The notes beneath the pieces are model-generated. The model was not told the DNA's origin. It saw only the letters and a program-made list of their open reading frames with translations, and ran no database searches. From the NCBI GenBank assembly GCA_942493335.1, contig OW818693.1, positions 496,001 to 560,000 of the forward strand: a stretch of DNA of 64,000 nucleotides, given 5' to 3'. The position numbers and the translations under genes are program-made. Positions 7,758-15,862 of the stretch are shown piece after piece. Position 1 is the first letter of the stretch, and every line of letters starts with the position of its first letter. The DNA comes from JAEWSN01 sp942493335. Its GTDB lineage: Bacteria > Bacillota > Clostridia > DSM-8532.

Positions 7758-9011
7758 ATGGAACGTTGGCGCATCACCCTGTACAGTGTCTGGTTCACCC
7801 AGATCATTTCCATCATGAGTTTCAATCTTGGCATGCCGTTCATGGTTTATTACATCCAGGAACTCGGCATGAAGGATCCGTCGCAGATCAAGATCTATGC
7901 CGGCATCCTGAGTGCCGGTCCGGCCATTACCCTGGGACTGATGGCACCCGTATGGGGAAGGCTGGCGGACAAGTTCGGCAAGAAGATCATGCTGCTCCGC
8001 GCAGTTCTGTTCGGCAGCGTCATCATGCTCGCACTCGGCATGGCGACAGAAGTCTGGCAGCTTGTGGTCCTCCGGATGATCCAGGGCGTCTTCACCGGCA
8101 CCATCACCGCCTCGTCCGCGCTGGTCGCTTCCACGGTTCCGGAAAACAGGATGGGTTATTCGCTTGGGTTCCTCGCATCCTCCACGGCCATCGGCGGATC
8201 GGTGGGCCCAGCATTGGGCGGAGTGATGGCGGAATGGCTCGGTTACCGGTACAGCTTTCTGATCGGTGGCGCCTTGCTGTTTCTGGATGTGCTGGTCGTC
8301 CTGTTTCTGATCAAGGATCCTGTGGAGCCAAAGCCATTGGCTGGTGTGCCGCCAACGGATTCATCATTGGAAAAACCACCCCGGTTGCGGGATTCCTTTG
8401 TCTTCAGTTCCTGGTTTGTCTCTGCCATGCTGCTGCTGCTCGTCCTTCGATTTGCCACCTCCATTTTCGGGCCGTATCTGCCCATACTCGTTCAGCAGAA
8501 GATGAACAGCCTGGAAGGAGCCGCCGGGACCACAGGCCTGATCAACGCATTCATCAGTGTCATGATGGCGGTTTCCGGCATCATGCTGGGAAAACTGGGC
8601 GACAAGTACGACCGCATGAAGCTGTTGCGCTTGTATGCGCTGGCCGGCTGCCTGCTCGGAATTCCGCTTTCCTTCCACTCGTCCATCTGGATCCTGATGC
8701 TGAATTACGGTGTGATGATGTTCTTCGTCTGCGGCATCGAGCCGGTGCTGATGGGCGCCACCACAAGCCGGCTCAGACGCAACCAGCGCGGAACGATGTT
8801 CGGTGTACAGACGCTTGTTGGAAGCATCGGATGGGCGCTTTCCCCGATGCTGGGCGGATATGTCTCCATCCGCTTCTCCATTACGGCCGTTCTGCTCACC
8901 ATTCCGGCTTTCCTTCTGACGGAATTCATTCTCGCCTGCACGGCGGGAAAGCATCTTGCAGGCCGTTCGCCCTTGGAACCGGTCTCTGTCGGGCAGGATC
9001 CTACTGCCTGA
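7758..9011 (+). CDS. Major facilitator superfamily drug/solute exporter (12 TM)
   Basis: A 417-residue integral membrane protein with about 12 hydrophobic helices. After helix 2 it shows the MFS motif A (GRLADKFGKKIML) and in the fifth helix region a motif C-like run (SLGFLASSTAIGGSVGPALGG), which marks antiporter-type exporters. A central cytoplasmic loop (about residues 190-215, VEPKPLAGVPPTDSS) separates the two six-helix halves; the second motif A copy is GKLGDKYDRMKLL. It resembles Bmr/YttB-like multidrug exporters, but substrate cannot be told. The ATG at 7758, after AAGAGGG, is preferred to an upstream in-frame TTG. It stands alone between the lysC terminator and the metal-ATPase transcription unit. 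Confidence 0.85.
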   Translation: MERWRITLYSVWFTQIISIMSFNLGMPFMVYYIQELGMKDPSQIKIYAGILSAGPAITLGLMAPVWGRLADKFGKKIMLLRAVLFGSVIMLALGMATEVWQLVVLRMIQGVFTGTITASSALVASTVPENRMGYSLGFLASSTAIGGSVGPALGGVMAEWLGYRYSFLIGGALLFLDVLVVLFLIKDPVEPKPLAGVPPTDSSLEKPPRLRDSFVFSSWFVSAMLLLLVLRFATSIFGPYLPILVQQKMNSLEGAAGTTGLINAFISVMMAVSGIMLGKLGDKYDRMKLLRLYALAGCLLGIPLSFHSSIWILMLNYGVMMFFVCGIEPVLMGATTSRLRRNQRGTMFGVQTLVGSIGWALSPMLGGYVSIRFSITAVLLTIPAFLLTEFILACTAGKHLAGRSPLEPVSVGQDPTA

Positions 9012-9096
9012 GTGGAACAAATGGAACAACAAGACGGAATGCGGAAAAACCGTGTCAAAACAACAAGTAAAAACCGGGCATGGCAATCCATGGCAG

Positions 9097-9125
9097 TTGC
9101 GTCCGACATCCCGTCGTGCTATACT
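9097..9125 (+). promoter_or_regulatory. Sigma-A promoter of the Mn2+-riboswitch/P-type ATPase unit
   Basis: TTGCGT, 17-base spacer, TATACT. The predicted start of transcription is a few bases before the riboswitch aptamer. Confidence 0.7.
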
Positions 9126-9133
9126 GGGCAGGT

Positions 9134-9252
9134 AAAAGGGGAGTAGCTTTGAAGCGTCTGGGCCAACAGCCGGCATTCCCGATGCGTACGGTACCACCGT
9201 TCGTCACCGGAACGCCTGGTCCAACCTCCAACTCGGATAGCAAGACCTTTCG
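9134..9252 (+). ncRNA. yybP-ykoY (Mn2+-sensing) riboswitch
   Basis: The leader starts with AAAAGGGGAGTAGC and ends with AGCAAGACCTTTC, the two conserved strands that form P1 and the start and end of the metal-binding four-way junction in the yybP-ykoY family. The internal conserved loop-like CCGATGCGTACGG is also present. Family knowledge: these RNAs bind Mn2+ and are common upstream of MntP/YoaB-type manganese exporters, including P-type ATPases. Here the 3' P1 strand ACCTTT is also the 5' arm of a terminator, so Mn2+ binding should stabilise P1, prevent termination and turn the ATPase on. Recognised by eye from the conserved strands; an Rfam covariance search would confirm it. Confidence 0.85.
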
Positions 9253-9289
9253 CAGGTATTCACGTACCATGCGGAAGGTTTTTTATTTT
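9245..9289 (+). terminator. Riboswitch-controlled terminator before the ATPase
   Basis: ACCTTTCGCA (9245-9254) pairs with TGCGGAAGGT (9270-9279), one T-G wobble, followed by TTTTTATTTT. Its 5' arm overlaps the closing P1 strand of the riboswitch, the expected expression platform. Confidence 0.8.
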
Positions 9290-9350
9290 CGGGAAAATCC
9301 CGTCCTTTCGGGTAAAAAAGAGACAGCAGTGCAAAACAGGAGGAAATGCA

Positions 9351-11999
9351 ATGGCGGAACAGAGAGTCTATCACAGCCTGACAAAGGAAGAGGTGCTGGC
9401 CACCCTTCAATCGGACCTGCAGGGTCTTTCGACAAACGAAGCGAATGCGCGAAGGGAGAAATATGGCCCGAACCTTCTGAAGGAGGGAAAACGAAAGACC
9501 ATGATCCAACGCTTCGCGGAGCAATTCGCGAATGTGATGATCATCATTCTGATCGTCGCGGCCGTCATATCCTTCTTCATGGGCGAAGCTGCGGATGCCT
9601 TCATCATCCTCGGTGTTGTCGTCATCAATGCCGTTCTGGGCGTCTTGCAGGAATCCAGGGCGGAAAAGGCGCTGGATGCCCTGAAAAAAATGTCGGCGCC
9701 ATTCGTACGCGTCAAGCGGAACGGGCAGGCGGACCGCATCAAGACCGAGGAGCTGGTTCCCGGCGACATCGTGCTGCTGGAGGCCGGCGATGTGCTCCCC
9801 GCAGACGTGCGCCTGATTGAAACGGCCTCCCTGAAGGTCGAGGAGGCTGCGTTGACCGGTGAATCCGTCCCTGCCGAGAAGGATGCCTCTTTTGTCGGTC
9901 AGGCGGACACGGTCCTCGGAGATCGCATCAACATGGCCTATTCCGGCTGCAATGTCACGTACGGACGTGCCACTGGGGTCGTCACATGCACAGGCATGGA
10001 AACGGAAGTCGGGAAAATCGCAGGTCACCTTACGGAAGCGGTTGAGACCGTCACGCCTTTGCAGATGAAGTTGGATGAGCTTGGGAAAATCCTGACGGTC
10101 GGCATTCTCGTCATCGCAGGCATCGTATTCGGTGTGGGACTGCTCAACAACCATCCCGTGCTTGAAATGTTCCTGACCGCCGTCAGTCTTGCGGTCGCCG
10201 CCATTCCCGAAGGCATGCCGGCTGTTGTGACCATCGTTCTGGCCATGGGTGTCCAGAAGATGGCGAAAAGACACGCCATCATCCGCAAACTGTCCGCTGT
10301 CGAAACACTCGGCTGTACGCAGATCATCTGTTCGGACAAGACCGGCACCCTCACCCAGAACCGTATGACCGTCAAGGAAGTGTTCCTGAATGGTACAGGG
10401 GAAACCATCGACTTGTTCGATCTGGACGATCCGGGGGAAAAGGAGTTCGTTGACGGATTTCTTCTCTGCAATGATTCCAGGAGCGCCAAGGATGAGGCGG
10501 GGAACCAAAAATGGATCGGAGATCCGACAGAAACAGCCTTGGTGGAGTTCGCGGACAACAAGGGCTTCCACAAGGAGAGTCGTGAAGCAAAACACCCGCG
10601 CGTGGCGGAAATCCCCTTTGATTCCGAACGCAAGCTGATGACAACCGTTCATCCGTATGGTGGACAATGGCGGTTCATCACCAAAGGCGCGCCGGACATC
10701 CTGCTGGATCGATGCACGCACATCCTGATGGGCGGTGAATCCATCCCCATGACCGATGCGCATCGCACCGCCGTGACAGAAGGCAACCACGCCATGGCGA
10801 AAAAGGCGCTTCGTGTGCTCGCCCTCGGCATCAAGACGCTGGAAACGGCTCCCGGCACACTCAAGGCGGAAACCGACGAGAACGATCTGGTGTTCGTTGG
10901 TCTGGTCGGCATGATCGACCCGCCGCGTCCCGAAGTCCGCGACGCAGTCAAGATTTGCCGCGATGCTGGCATCCGTCCGGTCATGATCACCGGGGACCAT
11001 AGGGATACGGCAGCAGCCATCGCCAGGGACATCGGCATCCTTCAGGACGGAGACGTCGTCATCACCGGAGCTGAGCTTTCGAAGATTCCGGAGGAGGAAT
11101 TCGAGAAAACTGTCGGGAAATACTCCGTGTATGCCCGTGTTTCGCCCGAACACAAGGTTCGGATCGTAAAGGCCTGGAAAAAGGACGGGAAGGTCGTCGC
11201 CATGACGGGAGACGGCGTGAACGACGCGCCGGCCCTGAAGGCTTCCGACATCGGCGTCGGGATGGGCATTACGGGAACCGAGGTATCCAAGGGCGTTTCC
11301 GACATGGTCCTGACCGATGACAACTTCGCCACCATCGTAACGGCCGTCGAGGAAGGCCGCAAGGTCTACGGGAACATCCGAAAGGCAATCCAGTTCCTGC
11401 TTTCCTCGAATCTCGGCGAAGTCCTGACTCTTTTCATCGCCACCCTGATGAACTGGACCATCCTGTTCCCGATCCATATCCTATGGGTCAACCTGGTCAC
11501 GGATACCCTGCCTGCTCTGGCACTCGGCATGGAGCCTGCGGAAAGCGGTGTCATGAAGCGCAAGCCCCGCAGCCTGAAAGAGAGCTTCTTCGCGAACGGG
11601 GTCGGCGCAAGCATCCTCTACCAGGGCGTCGTGGAAGGTCTGCTGACCCTGACGGCCTTTTATGTGGGCTTCTCGAAATGGTCGCCTGAAACCGGCATCA
11701 CGATGGCGTTCGCCTCTTTGGCGCTGATCCAGCTGGCTCATTCGATGAATGCACGTTCCGCCACCGAATCCATCTTCACGCTCGGCTTTCTGAAGAACCG
11801 GTACCTGATCGGTGCCATAGCCATCGCTGCAGCCCTGCAGATTTCGGTCATCGCCATCCCGGGCCTGAATACGATCTTCCGTGTCGAACACCTGAACGGG
11901 GAACAATGGCTGTGGGTCGCCGCTCTCTCCATTGCGATCATCCCGATTGTCGAGATCGTCAAGCTCTTCAAGCGCCTGATGGCGAAGAAGGCGGCCTGA
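9351..11999 (+). CDS. P2A-type cation-transporting ATPase, likely Mn2+/Ca2+ exporter
   Basis: An 882-residue P-type ATPase: N-terminal cation-ATPase domain, actuator loop with TGESVPAEKD (about 168), M4 PEGMPA (about 286), phosphorylation site DKTGTLTQNR with Asp329, nucleotide-binding KGAPDILLDRC, hinge TGDGVNDAPALK, and C-terminal membrane helices. The M5 SSNLGE and M6 NLVTDTLPA motifs match the cation-site residues of P2A (SERCA/PMR1/PacL) pumps, which move Ca2+ and often Mn2+. No heavy-metal CXXC N-terminal domain is present. It sits alone behind a yybP-ykoY riboswitch, so manganese is the likely physiological signal and probably a substrate; this is inference from context. The start at 9351 has AGGAGG 6 bases upstream. 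Confidence 0.93.
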   Translation: MAEQRVYHSLTKEEVLATLQSDLQGLSTNEANARREKYGPNLLKEGKRKTMIQRFAEQFANVMIIILIVAAVISFFMGEAADAFIILGVVVINAVLGVLQESRAEKALDALKKMSAPFVRVKRNGQADRIKTEELVPGDIVLLEAGDVLPADVRLIETASLKVEEAALTGESVPAEKDASFVGQADTVLGDRINMAYSGCNVTYGRATGVVTCTGMETEVGKIAGHLTEAVETVTPLQMKLDELGKILTVGILVIAGIVFGVGLLNNHPVLEMFLTAVSLAVAAIPEGMPAVVTIVLAMGVQKMAKRHAIIRKLSAVETLGCTQIICSDKTGTLTQNRMTVKEVFLNGTGETIDLFDLDDPGEKEFVDGFLLCNDSRSAKDEAGNQKWIGDPTETALVEFADNKGFHKESREAKHPRVAEIPFDSERKLMTTVHPYGGQWRFITKGAPDILLDRCTHILMGGESIPMTDAHRTAVTEGNHAMAKKALRVLALGIKTLETAPGTLKAETDENDLVFVGLVGMIDPPRPEVRDAVKICRDAGIRPVMITGDHRDTAAAIARDIGILQDGDVVITGAELSKIPEEEFEKTVGKYSVYARVSPEHKVRIVKAWKKDGKVVAMTGDGVNDAPALKASDIGVGMGITGTEVSKGVSDMVLTDDNFATIVTAVEEGRKVYGNIRKAIQFLLSSNLGEVLTLFIATLMNWTILFPIHILWVNLVTDTLPALALGMEPAESGVMKRKPRSLKESFFANGVGASILYQGVVEGLLTLTAFYVGFSKWSPETGITMAFASLALIQLAHSMNARSATESIFTLGFLKNRYLIGAIAIAAALQISVIAIPGLNTIFRVEHLNGEQWLWVAALSIAIIPIVEIVKLFKRLMAKKAA

Positions 12000-12033
12000 A
12001 CCGAAACAGTCTGAATGGGAATTCGGTGAGAAC

Positions 12034-12110
12034 GGATACACGGATTGCCGCTGGTTTGAATGGAAACACGGATTGCCCCTGGAATGAGCGGAAACACGGA
12101 TTGCCCCTGA
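12034..12110 (+). repeat. Three imperfect direct repeats after the ATPase gene
   Basis: Units of 21 bp (GGAAACACGGATTGCCCCTG plus one base) at 12062-12082 and 12090-12110, with a slightly diverged first copy at 12034-12054. Unit spacing is 28 bp. They fill the gap between the ATPase and the aro promoter; role unknown. Confidence 0.6.
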
Positions 12111-12117
12111 CATCAGG

Positions 12118-12147
12118 TTGACGCTTCAGCCGAATCAATGGTACCCT
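12118..12147 (+). promoter_or_regulatory. Candidate promoter of the aro operon
   Basis: TTGACG, 18-base spacer, TACCCT. The -10 is a poor match, so confidence is modest; no better candidate lies closer to aroB. Confidence 0.4.
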
Positions 12148-12172
12148 AATGAAAAAGTCGCCGTCCATGGCG

Positions 12173-12208
12173 GACGGGCGGAAGCGGGGGATGGGCATTC
12201 CGCCCGTC
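12173..12208 (+). other. 11-bp stem-loop in the aroB leader
   Basis: GACGGGCGGAA (12173-12183) pairs perfectly with TTCCGCCCGTC (12198-12208) around a purine-rich 14-nt loop. No T-run follows, so it is not a terminator; it may modulate mRNA stability or translation of the aro operon. Confidence 0.55.
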
Positions 12209-12249
12209 TCCCGCATGCAATACGGTAATACGGAGACAGGAGAATCCAT

Positions 12250-13332
12250 ATGATGCATCAGGTTGACGTCCATGTTTCCGGACGCGATTACGCCATCCGG
12301 ATCGGGGAGGGGTTGTTCCTTGACCTTCCCGACCTTCTATCGGAACGGCTTCCGGGCCGGAAGCTCGCGATCATCTGCGAATCGCGGGTTTCCGGCCTTT
12401 ACGGCGAAGATCTCGTTTCCGCGCTCCGGAACAAGGGGAGTGATGCGTTCCTCGTCGGTTTTCCGGAAGGCGAGGCCTCCAAGACGCTTGCCACCCTCGC
12501 AACCCTTTACGAAGCCCTTGCGGCCAAAAACTTCACCCGCAGCGACGTGGTTGTCGCGCTGGGCGGCGGCGTGACGGGAGACATGGCCGGCCTTGCGGCG
12601 GCAACCTTCCTTCGCGGCACCGGGTTCATCCAGGTTCCAACCACCCTGCTTGCCATGGTGGACAGTTCCATCGGGGGAAAAGTGGCGGTGGACCTTCCCG
12701 CCGGGAAGAACCTCGTGGGTGCCTTCTATCAGCCGCAGGCCGTCTACACGGATCCGACCCTGCTGGACACGCTGTCGGACAGACAATTCGCAAACGGCAT
12801 GGCGGAACTGCTCAAGCACGGCTTTCTTTTTGACGCAAGCCTGATCGACCGCATTTCGACATATCCTGGGAGATCCGCCCTTCGCCCGCATCTTTCGGAA
12901 TTCATCACGGAAAGCTGCAACCTCAAGCGGATCGTCGTGGAACAGGACGAACGGGACGAAGGCCCCAGGCAGCTGCTCAATTTCGGCCATACACTCGGCC
13001 ATGCCCTGGAAAAAGTGACCGGGTTCACTTCTCTTGCCCACGGAGAGGCCATCTCCATCGGCATGAGCGTCTTCACGCGCATGTCGGAAGCGTTGGGCTG
13101 GACCGTGGCCGGAACGGCTGACACAGTGGAATCCGTTCTTTCCGTCAACGGACTGCCGACCCGTTTCCCGACACTCCCGGCGCAGGATGTCCTTGAGGCC
13201 ATGTCCATCGACAAGAAGGCGCGTTCCGGTCAGATTACGATTGTCACACTGGATCGCATCGGGACGTCCCGACTCCGCACCCTGCCCATTACGGACCTGA
13301 AGGAGGCGCTGCATGGCCATCTGCACGGTTGA
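12250..13332 (+). CDS. aroB: 3-dehydroquinate synthase
   Basis: A 360-residue NAD- and metal-dependent enzyme converting DAHP to 3-dehydroquinate, second step of the shikimate pathway. The NAD-binding GGGVTGDMAGLAAATFLRG, VPTTLLAMVDSSIGGKVAVD and FYQPQAVYTD blocks and the metal-site HTLGHALE and HGEAISIGM segments are all intact. AGGAG precedes the first of two adjacent ATGs. It is first in a tightly packed + strand operon with aroA, aroC, a chorismate mutase-aroE fusion and aroK; its stop lies 20 bp inside aroA. The DAHP synthase and dehydroquinase genes of the pathway are not in the window. Confidence 0.95.
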   Translation: MMHQVDVHVSGRDYAIRIGEGLFLDLPDLLSERLPGRKLAIICESRVSGLYGEDLVSALRNKGSDAFLVGFPEGEASKTLATLATLYEALAAKNFTRSDVVVALGGGVTGDMAGLAAATFLRGTGFIQVPTTLLAMVDSSIGGKVAVDLPAGKNLVGAFYQPQAVYTDPTLLDTLSDRQFANGMAELLKHGFLFDASLIDRISTYPGRSALRPHLSEFITESCNLKRIVVEQDERDEGPRQLLNFGHTLGHALEKVTGFTSLAHGEAISIGMSVFTRMSEALGWTVAGTADTVESVLSVNGLPTRFPTLPAQDVLEAMSIDKKARSGQITIVTLDRIGTSRLRTLPITDLKEALHGHLHG

Positions 13333-14662
13333 TCCCGGTCGACTTTCAGGCCGGCTGCTGGTCCCGCCCTCGAAAAGCATGGGGCACCGGGCCCTTTTCT
13401 GCGCCGCACTGGCGGAAGGAGAAAGCCACATCGACAATGTGGTCCTTTCGGAAGACATGCTGGCCACGCTCGGTGCATTGAAAGTACTCGGTGTGAAGAC
13501 AGCGGCAAGGGCAAGCGAACGATTCGAGGGTCGCATGCGGGTGACTGTGACCGGCAGGGGATCCTTCCACCCGAACGGAGAAGACATCGACTGTCATGAA
13601 TCCGGCTCGACCGCCCGGTTCGTCATCCCATTGTCCCGGCTTGTGGCGACTGCCGTCACCATCACGGGTCGGAACGGCCTGCTGGAGCGCCCATTCGGCC
13701 TTTTCCGCGAACTGTTCGACGGGAAAGGGGTCCGGATTTCGGATCGGGACGGCTGTCTGCCGGTCACGCTGGAAGGCTCATTGTCCTCCGGAGTCTTCCG
13801 GTTGCGCGGAGATGTCAGCTCCCAGTTCATTACCGGCCTTCTGTTCATCCTGCCCAGACTGGACGGAGATTCGGTCATCGAAGTGGAAGGACCGCTCGAA
13901 TCGGCGCCTTACGTGGCCATGACCCTTGAGATGCTGGAACTGTTCGGCGTGAAGGCCTGCATGGAACTGTTTCCGGATGCGGCGACGTCCGGTTCACCCG
14001 GCGCGCGGATCACTGTGTCAGGCGGCCAGAGCTATCGGCCGACGGATTGCGATGTCGAGGGGGACTGGTCGCAGGCAGCTTTCTGGGTTGTTGCCGGTGC
14101 TCTGGGCAATCCGCTGGTTCTCGAAGGACTCCGGATGGATTCCCTGCAGGGGGACCGCAAGGTTGTGGCCCTGTTGCGGGCCATGGGTGCGGATATTCTG
14201 GAGGAGGGTACGAACCTTCGGGTCGGGTTCACGGAGCATCCGCTCCAGGCTTTGGATATGGATGTCTCACAATGCCCGGATCTTGTACCCGCCCTGGCCG
14301 TAGCCGCTGCATACGCGGAAGGTGACAGCAGAATCTTCAATGCCGCCCGGCTCCGTTTCAAGGAATCGGACCGGCTGAAGGCAATGAGGGAACAGCTTGG
14401 CGCATTGGGGGCAGCCATCAGCGAGGAACCGGACGGACTATTGATCAAAGGCCCCGGCATGAACCGTTCCGGCCTGTTGGGCGGCGGTTTTGTACATGGA
14501 TGCGGCGATCACCGCATTGTCATGGCCAGCGCCATCGCAGCCACACGCGCGGCCGCTTCCGTGTCCATCGACGGCATGGAGGCTGTCCGAAAGTCCTATC
14601 CGGGTTTCTGGGACGATTTCCGTCAGTTGGGAGGATTTGCGCATGAGCAGCATTTGGGGTAA
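13313..14662 (+). CDS. aroA: 3-phosphoshikimate 1-carboxyvinyltransferase (EPSP synthase)
   Basis: A 449-residue enzyme joining phosphoenolpyruvate to shikimate-3-phosphate. Motifs include VPPSKSMGHRALFCAAL at the N-terminus (phosphate-binding Lys and Ser), HESGSTARFVIPL in place of the usual GNSGTTxR block, DVSSQFITGLLF, and the C-terminal RLRFKESDRLKAM and GCGDHRIVMASAIAA. The divergence around residue 90 (ESGST rather than GNAGT) resembles class II, glyphosate-tolerant-like enzymes rather than class I; this is a judgement from sequence only. It overlaps aroB by 20 bp and aroC by 20 bp, indicating translational coupling. Confidence 0.93.
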   Translation: MAICTVDPGRLSGRLLVPPSKSMGHRALFCAALAEGESHIDNVVLSEDMLATLGALKVLGVKTAARASERFEGRMRVTVTGRGSFHPNGEDIDCHESGSTARFVIPLSRLVATAVTITGRNGLLERPFGLFRELFDGKGVRISDRDGCLPVTLEGSLSSGVFRLRGDVSSQFITGLLFILPRLDGDSVIEVEGPLESAPYVAMTLEMLELFGVKACMELFPDAATSGSPGARITVSGGQSYRPTDCDVEGDWSQAAFWVVAGALGNPLVLEGLRMDSLQGDRKVVALLRAMGADILEEGTNLRVGFTEHPLQALDMDVSQCPDLVPALAVAAAYAEGDSRIFNAARLRFKESDRLKAMREQLGALGAAISEEPDGLLIKGPGMNRSGLLGGGFVHGCGDHRIVMASAIAATRAAASVSIDGMEAVRKSYPGFWDDFRQLGGFAHEQHLG

Positions 14663-15749
14663 GAACATCAAGGTTTCCGTTTTCGGGGAATCCCATGGCG
14701 CGGGCATCGGTGTGGTGCTGGACGGTTTTCCTGCCGGACTATCACTCGACATGGAACGGATCGCCGCCGAGATGGCCCGCAGACGTCCGGGAACGGGGAA
14801 ACACGCAACCGCACGCGCGGAAGCGGATCAGGTGGAAATTCTGAGCGGCGTCTACAATGGGAAAACGACAGGAACCCCTTTGTGCGGCATCATCCGAAAT
14901 ACCGATACGAAATCCGCGGACTATTCGGAGCTTCAGGTTTTACCCAGACCCGGCCATGCCGATTATACCGGCCAGGTCCGTTATCACGGCAACAACGACC
15001 CGCGCGGCGGGGGTCATTTCTCCGGTCGTCTCACGGCGCCGCTTGTCTTTGCGGGCGAAATCTGCCGTCAATTCCTGGAGACCCGCGGCATCACCATCGG
15101 TTCCCACATCCAGTCCATCCGGGACGTGTACGACTGCCCCTTTGATCCGTGCCGGGTGGGGGAAGCCGAGCTGGATTTGCTCCGGACCATGCCGGTTCCG
15201 GTCAATGACCGTTCCTGCGCCCAGGAAATGCTGGATGCGGTGGAAGAGGCGAGGCTGGGCATGAATTCGCTCGGCGGCATTGTGGAAACTGCTGTCATCG
15301 GCCTGCTTCCGGGTCTCGGTTCCCCGATGTTCCAGAATGTCGAGGCGCGTCTTTCCTCCATGCTGTTTTCCATTCCCGCCGTGAAAGGCGTCGAATTCGG
15401 AGACGGTTTCGCACTCGCCACAATGACCGGGCAGGAATCCAATGATGCCTTCTTCATGGAGAACGGACATGTCAGCACCCGGACAAACCACAACGGCGGC
15501 ATCAACGGCGGCATTACAAACGGCATGCCCGTCATCTTCCGGGTTGTGGTGAAACCGACCGCCTCCATCTATCTCGAGCAGGATACGGTGAACCTGGAAA
15601 CCGGTCATGATGCGAAACTGGCCATCAAGGGACGGCACGATCCCTGCATTGCCATCCGGGCGGTGCCCGTGCTGGACGCCGCAACCGCCATCGTGATGGC
15701 GGATCTGCTGCTGGACGCGAATCCGGAACCGGAAGAGATCGACAGCTGA
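14643..15749 (+). CDS. aroC: Chorismate synthase
   Basis: A 368-residue FMN-dependent lyase converting EPSP to chorismate, last step of the common aromatic pathway. Signatures seen: GESHGAGIGVVLDGFPAGL, RRRPGTGKHATAR, RPGHADYTGQVRYHGNNDPRGGG, NHNGGINGGITNGMP and the C-terminal GRHDPCIAIRAVPV. The ATG at 14643 is chosen: it gives the family N-terminus (SSIWGKNIKVSVFGESHG) and follows GGGAGG, while the frame is open 51 codons upstream inside aroA. A 114-bp gap separates it from the next gene, the only real gap in the aro operon. Confidence 0.95.
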   Translation: MSSIWGKNIKVSVFGESHGAGIGVVLDGFPAGLSLDMERIAAEMARRRPGTGKHATARAEADQVEILSGVYNGKTTGTPLCGIIRNTDTKSADYSELQVLPRPGHADYTGQVRYHGNNDPRGGGHFSGRLTAPLVFAGEICRQFLETRGITIGSHIQSIRDVYDCPFDPCRVGEAELDLLRTMPVPVNDRSCAQEMLDAVEEARLGMNSLGGIVETAVIGLLPGLGSPMFQNVEARLSSMLFSIPAVKGVEFGDGFALATMTGQESNDAFFMENGHVSTRTNHNGGINGGITNGMPVIFRVVVKPTASIYLEQDTVNLETGHDAKLAIKGRHDPCIAIRAVPVLDAATAIVMADLLLDANPEPEEIDS

Positions 15750-15862
15750 CTCGTCAAGGCAGGAATCGGCAACGAAAACGGATATGGCAACCGGCAAACC
15801 AGCGTATACGATGGAATGGAATCGGATCTGATCGGATTGGACCGGCATGGAAAGGCAAAGCG

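Noticed and set aside
9204..11477. Minus-strand ORF of 757 codons opposite the P-type ATPase
   Set aside because: Antisense shadow of a high-GC gene; composition is typical of complement translation.
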